Assembly: GCA_905221605.1 (NCBI GenBank)
Contig: CAJNDS010002764.1
Span: 1 to 64,000 of the forward strand
Source of the DNA: Symbiodinium natans
Lineage: Eukaryota > Sar > Dinophyceae > Suessiales > Symbiodiniaceae
Reading direction: 5' to 3'
Length of the DNA stretch: 64,000 bases
Shown here: one piece after another, positions 51,102 through 62,050 of the stretch
Numbering within the stretch: the first letter of the stretch is position 1
Layout: every line of letters begins with the position of its first letter
Translations under genes and position numbers: made by a program
The notes under the pieces: model-generated
The model's database searches: none
The model's input: the letters and a program-made list of their open reading frames with translations, nothing else
What the model was told of the DNA's origin: nothing

Positions 51102-51643
51102 CATGAGGAAGAGCTGCTGCACAGTCTGGCCCGCCAAGCCCTGAGCAAGGGAGCAGCCACAGTTGCACCCGCAACCCTAAACCCTAAACCCTAAACCCTA
51201 AACCCTAAACCCTAAACCCTAACAAGGTATCCTATCGCTCCAGCGGTTCAATCACCGCTCTTTTGAAGATTCCCGTACAGATTTCAGGGTTCGAAAGCAC
51301 CAGGGTGGGATCGATTCCGATGACCTAATCAGAGTTACGTCTTTCCTGGACGATGCTGAAATCTCAGGAGCACAAGATCTTGAAGCAAATATGGCAGGTC
51401 TTCGTGCGATGTTGAGTGCCCTGACGGACAGAGACACTTCAGTTTGGGTGCCAGGCCTGTGTGGGTTTAGGGTTTAGGGTTTAGGGTTTAGGGTTTAGGG
51501 TTTTAGGGTTTAGGGTTTAGGGTTTAGGGTTTAGGGTTTAGGGTTTAGGGTTTAGGGTTTAGGGTCTAGGGTTTAGGGTTTAGGGCTTAGGCCATCTGTT
51601 CAAGAGAGCTCCCTGGCCAGTTCACAACGCGGAAGCTCAATAA
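51102..51643 (+). CDS. Plus-strand gene with an intron made almost wholly of TTTAGGG
   Basis: Exon 51244-51454 (after TCGCTCCAG) reads RFNHRSFEDSRTDFRVRKHQ, GGIDSDDLIRVTSFLDDAEI, SGAQDLEANMAGLRAMLSAL and TDRDTSVWVP plus G. The last exon, 51591-51643 (after GGGCTTAG), completes Gly and reads HLFKRAPWPVHNAEAQ then TAA. The join is phase 1 with a GC donor (CCAG|GCCTGT). The 136 nt intron is the TTTAGGG array apart from its first nine bases and the last unit. An upstream exon candidate from 51102 (after AAGACAG) reads HEEELLHSLARQALSK. Its donor is unresolved, and CCCTAAA repeats separate it from the next exon. Charged helical protein; family unknown. Confidence 0.6.
51455..51590 (+). repeat. TTTAGGG array forming a candidate intron
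   Basis: Starts GCCTGTGTGG then about 17 repeat units, ending GGGCTTAG. Both ends coincide with the proposed splice junctions. Confidence 0.85.
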
Positions 51644-52000
51644 ACACTGACTGGACATGGAGCATAAAAAGGAGCAAAAAGGGAGAATGTCTTCAACCAT
51701 CTACAAACATCTTGGAAAATAGACACCATGTTTCTATGCAAGATGACCAAGCGCAACCCGAAACATTCTAGAAGGAAAAATCCCGTTCTCAACCCCTAGA
51801 ACCCAAATAGTCATTCTTAATCGGGCACGCCTCGTCTCAGAACCCAAACCCAAAAAGGAGAATGCCTAGGTCCTTTAGGGTTTAGGGTTTAGGGTTTAGG
51901 GTTCAGGGTTTCGGGTTTAGGGTTTGGAAAAGAAGAATGCCAGCGTAGACCTCGAGAAAGCCCAAGCAGTGCTTTTGGCACGAGCACTAAAAGAAGTATT
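51644..52000. other. 3' region and spacer
   Basis: AT-richer sequence with AAAAAGGAG repeats and one TTTAGGG cluster (51878-51925). No gene seen. Confidence 0.4.
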
Positions 52001-52200
52001 CCATCGCGTTTGGGGCTTAGAGGGCTTACAGGGCTCATGCTTAGGGCTTTATCGGGCTTGTGGGGCTTATAGGGCTGATAGGGCCAGGGCTTATGGGGCT
52101 TAGAGGGCTTGGGCTTATAGGGCTAGGGCTGATGGGGCTTATAGGGCTTATAGGGCTTGGAGGGCTTATAGGGCTTAGAGGGCTTTTCAGCTTATGGAGC
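52000..52200 (+). repeat. GGGCTTATA/GGGCTTAGA repeat
   Basis: About 18 units of 9-10 bp, a variant of the telomere-like unit with GGGCTTA core. Confidence 0.9.
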
Positions 52201-52419
52201 TTGGGAGAAGTCCGAAAGCCCAAGAGGCAGGAAAGCACTCGCCCGCCACGTTTTCACAACATCGAGCGATGTTTGAGCAAAAAAAATGCACGGGACCAAG
52301 ACGGGAGCCTTCCTTGTACCATGGGATGTGCACAGGCCCTGGGCAAGAGCGCGATTCGTTACGTCGGACGATGCCAAAGCTCTTGGATTTACGACGAAAC
52401 CATGACCCCCCAAGCCCAC
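52187..52419 (-). CDS. Possible exon
   Basis: The minus frame reads FVVNPRALASSDVTNRALAQ, GLCTSHGTRKAPVLVPCIFF and AQTSLDVVKTWRASAFLPLG to TAA. All frames are fairly open here, so this is a composition-based guess. Confidence 0.3.
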
Positions 52420-52679
52420 ATGTATGCCCTTTTCTACACGGGAGCGTCATTTCCCACATAGGAACCCAACAGGGTCGTACCTACTTATGGCTGGTGCGCC
52501 CCATGCCCCTTCCCTGAACCCGCTTGAAGCGAATCCCCTACCCGAACACGCGCTTCCTGGGAAGAGTTCGACACCCGCATACCTTGCCCCCGAAAGCGCC
52601 AGCACCACCATCCACCCTGCACGACCATCGTACGGACCTGGATCTGAACTCTAGCAGTCTGAACCTGAATTCTAATGGT

Positions 52680-53097
52680 GGAGGTTTAGGGTTTAGGAAG
52701 TTTAGGGTTTAGGGCTGAGGGTTTAGGTTTAAGGGTTTGGGTGTTTTGAGGCCTCGTCAAACGAATGGTTGACCGCCACCGAGGCAAGCTGTAGGCCACC
52801 CGCTTGGCAAAGCTTTGCGCCCTCGCTGCCTTTGAGTTTAGGGTTTGGGGTCTGGGGGGTTTGGGGTTGAGGGTTTAGGGTCTAGGGAGTTTAGGGAGTT
52901 TAGGGAGTTTAGGGAGTTTAGGGAGTTTAGGGAGTTTAGGGAGTTTAGGGAGTTTAGGGAGTTTAGGGAGTTTAGGGAGTTTAGGGAGTTTAGGGAGTTT
53001 AGGGTTTAGGGTTTCGGGTTTCGAGTTTAGGGTTCAGGGTTCAGGCTTCAGGGTTTAGGGTTTAGGGTTCAGGCTTCAGGGTTTAGGGTTTGGGGGG
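52680..53097 (+). repeat. Telomere-like array with a 9-mer AGTTTAGGG block
   Basis: From 52880 to 52996, about 13 perfect copies of AGTTTAGGG (a 9 bp unit), flanked by TTTAGGG, TTCAGGG and TTTCGGG variants. A non-repeat island at 52745-52830 shows no clear exon. Confidence 0.95.
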
Positions 53098-53452
53098 GGG
53101 GACATTTTGCCCTGAACTTGGGCGAAGCCACCGGAAACGTGACATGACTCGCCCATGCACTCGAAAAGTTCAAGTTATAGGGCCCAGGGTTCATGGTCGT
53201 TCAGTCCTCGGTCCTTCCTCGTTTCCGACATGCTTCGACTTCTTGGCACACCCAAAAGAAATCGCCACTCGAACTTCAAGGCAACATGTTGAGACTTGTG
53301 GGCTGTCGCACCTGCCCGCCACAAGTACGGAAACACGATCCTTTAGCCGTGCACAGCCCGAAGCCCGAAAGCTCTCAAAAACCTGCTGTGGATAAGCCCC
53401 TAACACCGGATCTACACCCTCAAGTCCCATGTCAGACCTTACAACCCGCACC

Positions 53453-54791
53453 TCAACGCTTTGGTATCGTCACTGCCCAGTTGCTGAGGGATGCCCGAGC
53501 CTCGCTTCTGGCAATCTCGGCCAAGGCGTTGTTGTCCACGATCTTCGCGACCAGCCTTGGATTCGTGGGGCTTTGAGCGTCTGCTTCGCGGGACGGATGA
53601 TGAACAAGCGGCACATCCAGAAAACTACCCTCTACTTCCAGGGGCCTAAGCATAATTGTGTCCTTAAGGGCTCTAGCAGCAAGCTATAGCAAAAGCTCAA
53701 CATGGATCAAGCGGCAGGCCCGAAAGCGGCACCGCAGTCGACCACGTCTGCTTCAGGGCCTCATGGGCCTTGTGCTGCACCGCTTGTAGCTTGGCATAAC
53801 CCTCCCGCAGCGTCGCGAAGTCCACCTTGCGCAATGGCTACCAGGGATTTTGGAATATGATTAACAGCATTAATAATATTAATAGTATTAATAATCTTAA
53901 TAATAATAATATTAGTACTACTCGCCTTGCAGTGCGTGTAGTCGTGCAGCAATGTGGCTGCCACACCTCAAATGTTTGCCGGGGGCTGTCAAAGATCATG
54001 GGGCATGCTCTGGAGCCTGCATCCTACGTCGCTTGAGAGGCATCTTCGATGCCAAATCAGCATTCACCCTGCTGAGGTCGAAACGGAAGGCGTCCGTTTG
54101 CTCCTCCGCCACCTGCAAGTAGGCATCGAAGGCCGCACGCAGCGTCCACCAGCTGTGGTCCAAGTCCGTGAGAATCTGGCGCGCTGTGTACTGCTCCAGC
54201 AGCGCCGTGAGACTGCGGGTCTGGACCACTCCACTGTGCCCGGCATGCGCCAACTGCGCAGCGCCCTGGCTGAGTTTGCTCTGGGCCTCCTTGGCGGCGG
54301 CAGCACGGTGGTGGTAGACTCCAAGGAGGTGGTTGCGGGAGCGGGTCAGCTGTTGCAGTGCGCCGGCCGCTTCGGTGACACGCGCAGCCACAGCGCCGCT
54401 TTGGCTCAACCGGTGACGCGCATGGGCGTGCGTTAAAGTGCTGTGCAAGCGGTCCTCAGGGTACCAATGCAGAAGAGAGCCAGAAAACTGAATCCTGCAT
54501 GTATAAGGACAGACAGACGATCCACACGCTGAAATGCTGCCCCGGTGCAGTGTGGTCCACGAGGAAGGATAAGGCCGAGCTGTTGGGGCTGAGATCGCGC
54601 ACAGCCTCGGCACGAACCTACGAAGCTACAAGTCCTCTTGAACCGTAGATGTCCAAGAGCCAGTTACCATCCTCAAACTTTTCACCGAACGTCCTGACAT
54701 GTCCTGAGCCCGTGGCCCCCACAAAGTGGCCGATGGCGCGCTGGAAGGCCGCTTGGCCCGCATAGTCGAGTCCCGCTGTAAGGCCCCGCAT
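53453..54791 (-). CDS. Multi-exon helical (possibly BAR-like) protein, 3' part
   Basis: Segments in order. 54621-54791 (after TGTTCTGAG): MRGLTAGLDYAGQAAFQRAI, GHFVGATGSGHVRTFGEKFE, then an in-frame TAG at 54618. 54519-54617: VRAEAVRDLSPNSSALSFLV and DHTAPGQHFSVWI, GT donor. 54017-54454 (after ACCCTGAG): DRLHSTLTHAHARHRLSQSG, TRSRNHLLGVYHHRAAAAKE, SLTALLEQYTARQILTDLDH, SWWTLRAAFDAYLQVAEEQT. Near 53926-53957: AATLLHDYTHCK|GC. 53769-53825: VDFATLREGYAKLQAVQHK|GC. 53453-53683 (after TGCTATAG): LAARALKDTIMLRPLEVEGS, DNNALAEIARSEARASLSNW, then TGA. Long amphipathic helices resemble BAR or sorting-nexin C-termini, by pattern only. One intron holds an ATT microsatellite. The 54017 and 53957 phases do not match, and the TAG may lie in a 54 nt GA-AG intron. 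Confidence 0.5.
53845..53925. repeat. AAT/ATT microsatellite in intron
   Basis: Imperfect TTAATAATA repeats between two minus-strand exons. Confidence 0.85.
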
Positions 54792-54939
54792 CTCAGAACA
54801 CAAAAACCAGCCCACATGGGGGAGAGGGGGATTAAAAGGGGTTCAGATGGGGTTCCCAGAGGAGAATGTTCGAGATGAAGTAAGCCAACACTTTCGCCCC
54901 GAGGCAAGCCAGGCTCGAACTTCGACACGCACAATCTCT

Positions 54940-55090
54940 GCAGAGGGTTTCAAACAAGCTTCAACATGCACAAAAACGCACAGCGAGAGCGCTTCGACAC
55001 GCACGATCCCCGCAGCTTCAAAATGCGCAAAAAGCGCAGTGAGAGCGCTTCGACACGCACGATCCCGGCAGAGGGTTCCCAGGCAACGCT
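54940..55090 (+). repeat. ~57 bp direct repeats
   Basis: CGCTTCGACACGCACGATCCC recurs with AATGCGCAAAAA.CGCAGTGAGAG between copies; 2-3 units. Confidence 0.75.
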
Positions 55091-55214
55091 GGTGTTGGTG
55101 TGGTGCAGTACGGCAAGCGATTTTTTCCGAAGAACCCTTCGCGGTGCCTTCTTGGAAAACATAACGATAAAAACTAGAAGACGATTGGCCCGAAAGCATC
55201 GATTTGCGGTGCGT

Positions 55215-55450
55215 TGAGTCTATGCACTTGAGTGTATGCACTTAAGTGTATGCACTTATATGGTTGCATACTCACTTGTATACTGCACTTGTATACTGGA
55301 CGTGTATGCACTCGAACTGCATGGCATTCAAGTGTGTTGAGCTGAATGCCATGCACTTGCGGTCAACTCTATACACTTCATTGGCATTCAATAGATCTGA
55401 AATAAACGGACTTGAACTGTATGAACTTCACTTGCATGCACCCGACTCGG
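55215..55450 (+). repeat. TATGCACTT-type low-complexity repeat
   Basis: Variable spacing of GTATGCACTT, ATGCACTC and GGCATTCAA; distantly like the 58.1 kb array. Confidence 0.7.
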
Positions 55451-55774
55451 CTGTGCACGTCCTGTCAACGCGATGCTATGAAAGAAAAGACAAAAACATC
55501 TAACGCGAGAGCCGTCAGCCATGAGCATCATCGGCAGTCGCTCTGAAGTCCAAGCTCACACTCCAGAGCGCCTTTCAAAGAAAAATGGACAGAAGAGCGA
55601 GGTTGGCAAGAAGACCTTGGAGCTTCAAAGAGCAGAGAAGCACAGTGAAATCTGACCGAAGTGAGTTGCGCACGCCGGGAATTAAATAACCATGAAATGT
55701 GCGATGTTTTCGCACGCCCGGCATTGGAGCACCATGTGATTTTGCGAAATCGGTGACCATGGTATTTGCGATGG

Positions 55775-56470
55775 TTTAACTAGCGAATTCGGGGACCATG
55801 GTATTTGCCATGGTTTTGAATTCGGGGACCATGGTATTTGCGATGGTTTTGGAACCAGCGAATTCGGGGACCATGGTATTTGCGATGGTTTTTGGAACCC
55901 TCGAACTCGGGGACCATGGTATTTGCGATGGTTTTGGAACCAGCGAACTCGGGGACCATGGTGTTTGCGATGGTTTTGGAAACAGCGAATTCGAGGACCA
56001 TGGTATTTGCGATCGATGGCTTTGGAAGCAGCGAATTCGGGGACCCTGGCACTGGTATTTGCGATGGTTTTGGAAGCAGCGAATTCGGGGACCATGGTAT
56101 TTGCGATGCTGTTGGAACCAGCGAATTCGGGGACCATGGTATTTGCGACGGTTTTGGAAACAGCGAATTCGGGGACCATGGTATTTGCGATGGTTTTGGA
56201 CAGCGAATTCGGGGACCATGGTATTTGCGATGCTTTTGGAAGCAGCGAATTCGGGGACCCTGGCACTGGTGTTGCGATGGTTTTGGAAGCAGCGAATTCG
56301 GGGACCCTGCACTGGTATTTGCGATGGTTTTGGAAGCAGCGAATTCGGGGACCATGGTATTTGCGATGCTTCTGGAACCAGCGAATTCGGGGACCATGGT
56401 ATTTGCGATGGTTTTGGAAACAGCGAATTCGGGGACCATGGTATTTGCGATGGTTTTGGAAGCAGCGTTT
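55775..56470 (+). repeat. Satellite A: 42 bp unit, block 1
   Basis: About 16 units, each with GAATTCGGGGACCATGG, TATTTGCGATGG and TTTTGGAACCAGC, with one- to six-base indels and short insertions (CTGGCACTGG). The 42 bp unit is 14 codons, so long frames open on both strands (minus reads EFAGSKTIANTMVP repeats). Treated as satellite, not gene. Confidence 0.9.
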
Positions 56471-56778
56471 CCAGCCACTAGCCACGGAAGCTCGGGTGTC
56501 CGCGGCGCACTACGTTTGTGCTAGACTTTACAGCCACGGAAGCTCCGGTGTCCGCGGCGTACTACATTTGTACTACAAAAGTCGACTTTCCAGCCACGGA
56601 AGCTCCGGGCGTCCTTGCGTACTACATTTGTGCTACAAAAGTCGACTTTCCAGCCACGGAAGCTCCGGGCGTCCCCGGCGTACTACATTTGTACTACAAA
56701 AGTCGACTTTCTAGCCACGGAAGCTCCGGGGTACTACATTTGTACTACAAAAGTCGACTTTCCAGCCACGGAAGTCCC
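56471..56778 (+). repeat. Satellite B: ~62 bp unit, block 1
   Basis: Five units with CAGCCACGGAAGCTCCGG, GGCGTACTAC and TACTACAAAAGTCGACTTTC. Confidence 0.9.
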
Positions 56779-57095
56779 CTTGCGATGCTTTTGGAACCAG
56801 CGAATTCGGGGACCATGGTACTTGCGACGGTTTTGGAACCAGCGAATTCGGGGACCATGGTATTTGCGATGGTTTTGGAACCAGCGAATTCGGGGACCAT
56901 GGTTTTCGCGATGCTTTTGGAACCAGCGAATTCGGGGACCATGGTATTTGCGATGGTTTTGGAAACAGCGAATTCGGGGACCATGGTTTTCGCGATGGTT
57001 TTGGAACCAGCGAATTCGGGGACCATGGTATTTGCGATGGGTTTTGGAAACAGCGATTCGGGGACCATGGTTTTCGCGATGGACCATGGTACTTG
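56779..57095 (+). repeat. Satellite A, block 2
   Basis: About seven 42 bp units with TTTTCGCGATGG variants not seen in block 1. Confidence 0.9.
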
Positions 57096-57400
57096 CGACG
57101 GGCGTACTACGTCTGTACTACAAAAGTCGACTTTCCAGCCACGGAAGCTCCGGGTGACTACAAAAGTCGACTTTCCAGCCACGGAAGCTCCGGGTGTCCC
57201 CGGCGTACTACATCTGTGCTACCAAACTCGACTTTCTAGCCACGGAAGCTCCGCGTGTCCGCGGCGTACTACGTCTGTACTACAAAAATCGACTTTCCAG
57301 CCACGGAAGCTCCGGGGACGCGTACTACATTTGTACTACAAAACTCGATTTTCCAGCCACGGAAGTCCCCGGCGTACTACGTCTGTACTACACAAGTCGA
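57096..57400 (+). repeat. Satellite B, block 2
   Basis: Five further ~62 bp units, continuing from satellite A block 2. Confidence 0.9.
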
Positions 57401-57975
57401 CAAAAAAACGCAAAAACACTACGGTTTTCGCACCGCGACCACGCGAAAACCCGCAGAGGTTACGTTTGCATGTCAAGAAACGCAAAAATACGATGGTTTT
57501 GGCACCGCGCCAACGCCGAAACCCGCAGAGGGATTACGTTTGTATGTCAACAAACGCAAAAACACGACGGTTCTGGCACCGCGCCAACGCCGAAACCCGC
57601 AGAGGGTTGTCTGCGCCCACGAAAAAAAGTACCAAACACGACAGTTTTAGCACCGTGACCCGGCGATTACCCGCAGAGGGTTGTCCGCGGCCAGATAGAA
57701 ACGTAAAAAAACGACAGTTTTAGCACCGCGACCACGCCGAAACCCGCAGAGGGTTGTCCGCGGACACAAAGAAACGTAAAAAACGACGGTTTTAGCACCG
57801 CGACCACGCCGAAACCCGCAGAGGGTTGTCCGCGGTCACAAAGAAACGTAAAAAAACGACGGTTTTGGCACCGCGACCACGCCGAAACCCGCAGAAGGTT
57901 GTCTGCGGCCAGAAAGAAACGTAAAAAAACGACGGTTTTAGCACCGCGACCACGCCGAAACCCGCAGAGGGTTGC
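57401..57975 (+). repeat. Satellite C: ~70 bp unit, 8 copies
   Basis: Units contain ACGACGGTTTTAGCACCGCG, ACCACGCCGAAACCCGCAG and AGGGTTGTCCGCGG. Spacing is regular. Confidence 0.9.
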
Positions 57976-58084
57976 AATCCCGATTGGCGATGTCAACCCA
58001 GCCCGCCGCCTTAGAAAGAGTAATTTTAATTAAGAAATCTAGGACTGGGTACGAAGGTCTACTAAATTCTACGTAAATCTCGTA

Positions 58085-58440
58085 ATTTCTATTAACTTCT
58101 ACTTCACTCTATGCAATTCACTCTATGCACTTCACTCTATGCACTTCACTCTATGCAATTCACTCTATGCAATTCACTCTATGCAATTCACTCTATGCAA
58201 TTCACTCTATGCACTTCACTCTATGCACTTCACTCTATGCACGTCACTCTATGCACTTGACTCTATGCACTTGACTCTATGCACTTCACTCTATGCACTT
58301 CACTCTATGCACTTCACTCTATTCACTTCACTCTATGCACTTCACTCTATGCACTTCACTCTATGCGCTTCACTCTATGCACTTCACTCCATGCTCTTCA
58401 CGCTATGCACTTCACTCTATGTACTTCACTCTATGTTGTT
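58085..58440 (+). repeat. 14 bp array CACTTCACTCTATG
   Basis: About 25 units with TTCACTCTATGCAA variants. Leu/His/Tyr-rich frames across it are artefacts. Confidence 0.95.
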
Positions 58441-58489
58441 GGGTCAGAGGGCTCCGCACGGAAGAACCCTTCGCGATGCTTTCGGGAAT

Positions 58490-58625
58490 AATGATAATAA
58501 TAAGAATAATGATGATTAAAATAATAATTGTCATAATATACTAATCATCAGAATAATAATAATAATAATAAATAATACTAATAATAACAATAATAATAAT
58601 AATAATAATAATAATAGCAATAACA
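58490..58625. repeat. AAT trinucleotide tract
   Basis: ATAATAATAATAA runs; lies in the 3' flank (sense minus) of the exon at 58648-58752. Confidence 0.9.
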
Positions 58626-58647
58626 ATACTGATAATGAGAAGGGGGC

Positions 58648-58752
58648 CTCATCAAAGCTCTGCCGCAGGCCAGCGCGCAGCTCCGACAGCTCTGCATCAG
58701 GCGACTTGGTAGTCGTCTTCAGCTTCTCCACTTCCTCGAGGACCGTATCCAC
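58648..58752 (-). CDS. Internal coiled-coil exon
   Basis: After CCAATTATCCAG, phase 0, the frame reads VDTVLEEVEKLKTTTKSPDA and ELSELRAGLRQSFDE, ending GAG before GCCCCC (GC donor). Clear heptads. A possible upstream exon near 58990-59060 reads IIWNSVTRANKFSDSLLCSA. The rest of the gene was not located. Confidence 0.55.
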
Positions 58753-58884
58753 CTGGATAATTGGAGGTTCATTGTACTTAGTAACCCAATTCTCACTGTA
58801 TTGATAACTCAAATATAACCCTATTAGGCACTTAAGGGGCTGACATGTGGGTTGTACGTTTCGAAGCACGCTGAACCTCCAAGT

Positions 58885-58970
58885 AGGGTTTAAAGTTTAG
58901 GGTTTAGGGTTTAAGGTTTAGGGCTTAGGGTTTAGGGTGTAGGGTGTAGGGTTTCGGGTTCAGGGTAAAC
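58885..58970 (+). repeat. TTTAGGG cluster
   Basis: About ten units with TGTAGGG and TTTAAGG variants. Confidence 0.9.
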
Positions 58971-59344
58971 CATTCCTGGGGCTTCTAAGGCTTACGCCGG
59001 GAAGTTTAGGGATTGCGCTGCACAGTAGGGAGTCCGAAAACTTGTTGGCCCTTGTCACGGAATTCCAAATAATCTGACCTTTGTATATATATATATATAC
59101 ATATATATATATAGTACAAAACATATTATATTATAAGAAAAATGTGTAAGATATAATTCATAATACATAATACATCATATATAGTATTTTTGGCCAAACC
59201 CTATTCCTAAGCCTTATTCGTTTAAGGCCTAAACCTTATCCGTTTAAGATTTAGTGAATATAATTAGTGTTCAAGGGAACCTGTCGCCGAAGCAAGCGAG
59301 TAAGAACGTTGATGCTCGATGCTTGAATCCGCGGAAGGGAGGGG

Positions 59345-59455
59345 GGGGGAGGGGCAGGGGGGGGGGGGTCTCAGCCTCAACATCACCCCCACCCCCCACC
59401 CCCACCCCCACCCCCCACCCCCACCCCCCACCCCCCACCCCCACCCAACCACGCC
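59345..59455. repeat. G-run and CCCCCACC tandem
   Basis: Poly-G stretches followed by about 11 C4-6A units. Confidence 0.9.
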
Positions 59456-59625
59456 CGAAGATTGATATGTTTACAAACACCCAGCCTGTTTATAAACACA
59501 GGACGTGCACCCCGCCAGAAGATTGATATGCTTATAAACACCCAGCCTGTTTATAAACACCCAGCCTGTTTATAAACACCCGGCCTGTTCATAAACACCC
59601 GGCCTGTTTGTAGACACAGGACGTG
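59455..59625 (+). repeat. ~20 bp repeat AGCCTGTTTATAAACACC
   Basis: Five to six units; each holds the palindrome GTTTATAAAC. Confidence 0.85.
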
Positions 59626-59799
59626 TTTACAACGCTTGGCTTCTCAATGCGTCACGCGCACACACTCACGCACACAGATGGGCTATCTAGAAAGGCCTGC
59701 CATGAGGACCACGAAACCTAAGAAGAAACATAGGACATGCAGTATGAAAATAAAAAACGCAGGCCCCATGGCAGGCCCTTCTGTGAAACTATTCGAATT

Positions 59800-61640
59800 A
59801 GTTTCCAGGCGCGTGAATTTGCGTGATTTGAATATCTTGGATTTTCTCAGAAGCCAGACCATTTAGATCATGTACATAATTTACAAAAAAACTAATTAAG
59901 TAACTAAAATTATGTAAATTCTCGGGCCACCGAAAATAATTTAAATAAAAAGATGAATTATTTAAACTATTCAAATTATTGAAATTCAAAGGCCCCGAAA
60001 CTAATTCAAATAATCTAAATCACTTATTTTAATTATTTACATTATTTAACTTCACGGGCCCCGAAAATTATTCAAATAATCTATAATAATGATTTAAATG
60101 TTTTAAGTTATTTAAACTCCTAAAATTATTTAACATACTTAGATTATTGAAATTGTTTAAATTATTTAAAGTATTTGAATCATTTACATTATTTATATTA
60201 TTATTTATATTATGTAGATTATTTACATTATGTAGACTATGTAAATTTCTGAAACTATTTGAACTATCAAAATGGTCTGACTTCTGAGAGAACCCAATAG
60301 GTTGAGTTTTTTTATTTATTGGAATTCACAGGCCCCGAAACTAATTCAAATAATCTAAATCACTTATTTTAATTATTTACATTATTTAACTTCACGGGCC
60401 CCGAAAATTATTCAAATAATCTATAATAATGATTTAAATGTTTTAAGTTATTTAAACTCCTAAAATTATTTAACATACTTAGATTATTGAAATTGTTTAA
60501 ATTATTTAAAGTATTTGAATCATTTACATTATTTATATTATTATTTATATTATGTAGATTATTTACATTATGTAGACTATGTAAATTTCTGAAACTATTT
60601 GAACTATCAAAATGGTCTGACTTCTGAGAGAACCCAATAGGTTGAGTTTTTTTATTTATTGGAATTCACAGGCCCCGAAACTAATTCAAATAATTTAAAT
60701 CACTTCTTTAAAGTATTTAAAATATTTGAATTCACGGGCCCCGAAAAGAATCTAAATAATTTAAATTAATGATTTTAACTATTTAGATTACTTATAGTAT
60801 TCAAATAATTTGGATTATTTAAATTATTGAAATTATGTAAATTATGTAAATTATCTAAATGGTCTGGCTTCTGAGAAAACCCAATAGATTTAAATTATGA
60901 AAATTAGTTAAATTCACAGGCCCCGAAACTAAGTTAAAAAAATTAAGTCATTCAAATTCACGGGCCCCGAAAATACTTTAAATAATTTAGAGAAATGATT
61001 TAAATTCTTGAAATTGTTGAAGTTATTTACATTATTTACATTATTTACAATATTTGCAGTATTTACATTATTTAAATTATTTGCCTTCTGAGAAAAACCC
61101 AATAGATTTAAATCATTTAAATTCACGGGCCCGAAACTAATTCAAATGATTTAGAACACTTACTTAAATTATTTACGTTGTTTACATTCACGGGCCCCGA
61201 AAATAATTTAAATAATGTAATTTAAATCATTTAAATTATGTAAATTATCTAGATCTGGAACATTTAAATTATCTAAATGGTCTGGCTTCTGAGAAAACCC
61301 GATAGATTCAAATCATATAAATTATTTAAATTCACGGGTCCCGAAACTAATTCATATAATTTGAATCATTTATTTAAGTTTTCTAAATTAATTTCGGGCC
61401 CGTGAATGAAAATTATCACATTACGTTGGATATTTTATATAATTTAAAGAAGCGATATTTGAATTAGTTTCCAGGCGCGTGAATTTAAATAATTTAAATA
61501 ATTTACATATATTGGACTTCCTCAGAAGCCAGACCATTTAGATAACTTAAATAATTTAAGTAATGTCAATCATTTATTTAATTTGTTTTATTTTTTTAGA
61601 TTATTCTCGGGGCCTGTGAATTTGAAAAATTTGAATAATC
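59800..61640. repeat. AT-rich block with GGGCCCGTGAATTT boxes
   Basis: About 1.8 kb of TTTAAATNATTT-type sequence punctuated by CACGGGCCCCGAAA (or its complement) and by AATGGTCTGGCTTCTGAGA. The latter occurs in one orientation at the core (60250, 60610, 60860, 61280) and inverted at both ends (59850, 61525). No coding. Confidence 0.85.
59991..60670 (+). repeat. Perfect 340 bp tandem duplication
   Basis: 59991-60330 and 60331-60670 appear identical base for base on reading; a third, diverged partial unit starts at 60671. Confidence 0.9.
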
Positions 61641-61807
61641 AAAATAAGTGATGTTTAAATCCGCCGAGGCCTCGGGCCGGAGGTGTATAGGTTGTCAGAA
61701 CAGGCACCCCCCTCCAAATCCTTTTCTGGGGTCCGCAAGCGGACGGTTCGCCAGGACCAGAGGCAGTTGAAGCCCCTCCCAGCAGGACCCCCAGCCCCCC
61801 GCCCCCT

Positions 61808-61845
<38 letters not shown>

Positions 61846-61846
61846 T
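61808..61846 (+). repeat. Poly-C tract
   Basis: About 35 consecutive C; length in an assembly is unreliable. Confidence 0.9.
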
Positions 61847-61969
61847 TTGAGGGGCCTGGCTCAACCCTGCCCTAAGCCCTCAATCCTAAACTAACCCTCA
61901 ACCCTAAACCCCAAACCATAAAACAATAAACCCGGAACCCTAAACCCTAAACCCAACCCTTATTGCTTG

Positions 61970-62050
61970 GGGTCCAGCGACTTGTGCGCTGTGGAATCAC
62001 CATGCTCACGCGGATGCGCTGGGCCGGGCCGAGGCGGGTCGCGTAGCGTT
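61970..62050 (+). CDS. Possible short terminal exon
   Basis: After GGGGTCCAG the plus frame reads RLVRCGITMLTRMRWAGPRR and VA then TAG, bounded by CCCTAAA repeats upstream. Confidence 0.3.

Noticed and set aside
55682-56485. Long repetitive frames across satellite A (over 220 codons on both strands)
   Set aside because: The unit is 42 bp, a multiple of three, so every frame lacking a stop in one unit stays open. Indels in the array break any single frame, and no non-repeat coding flanks it.
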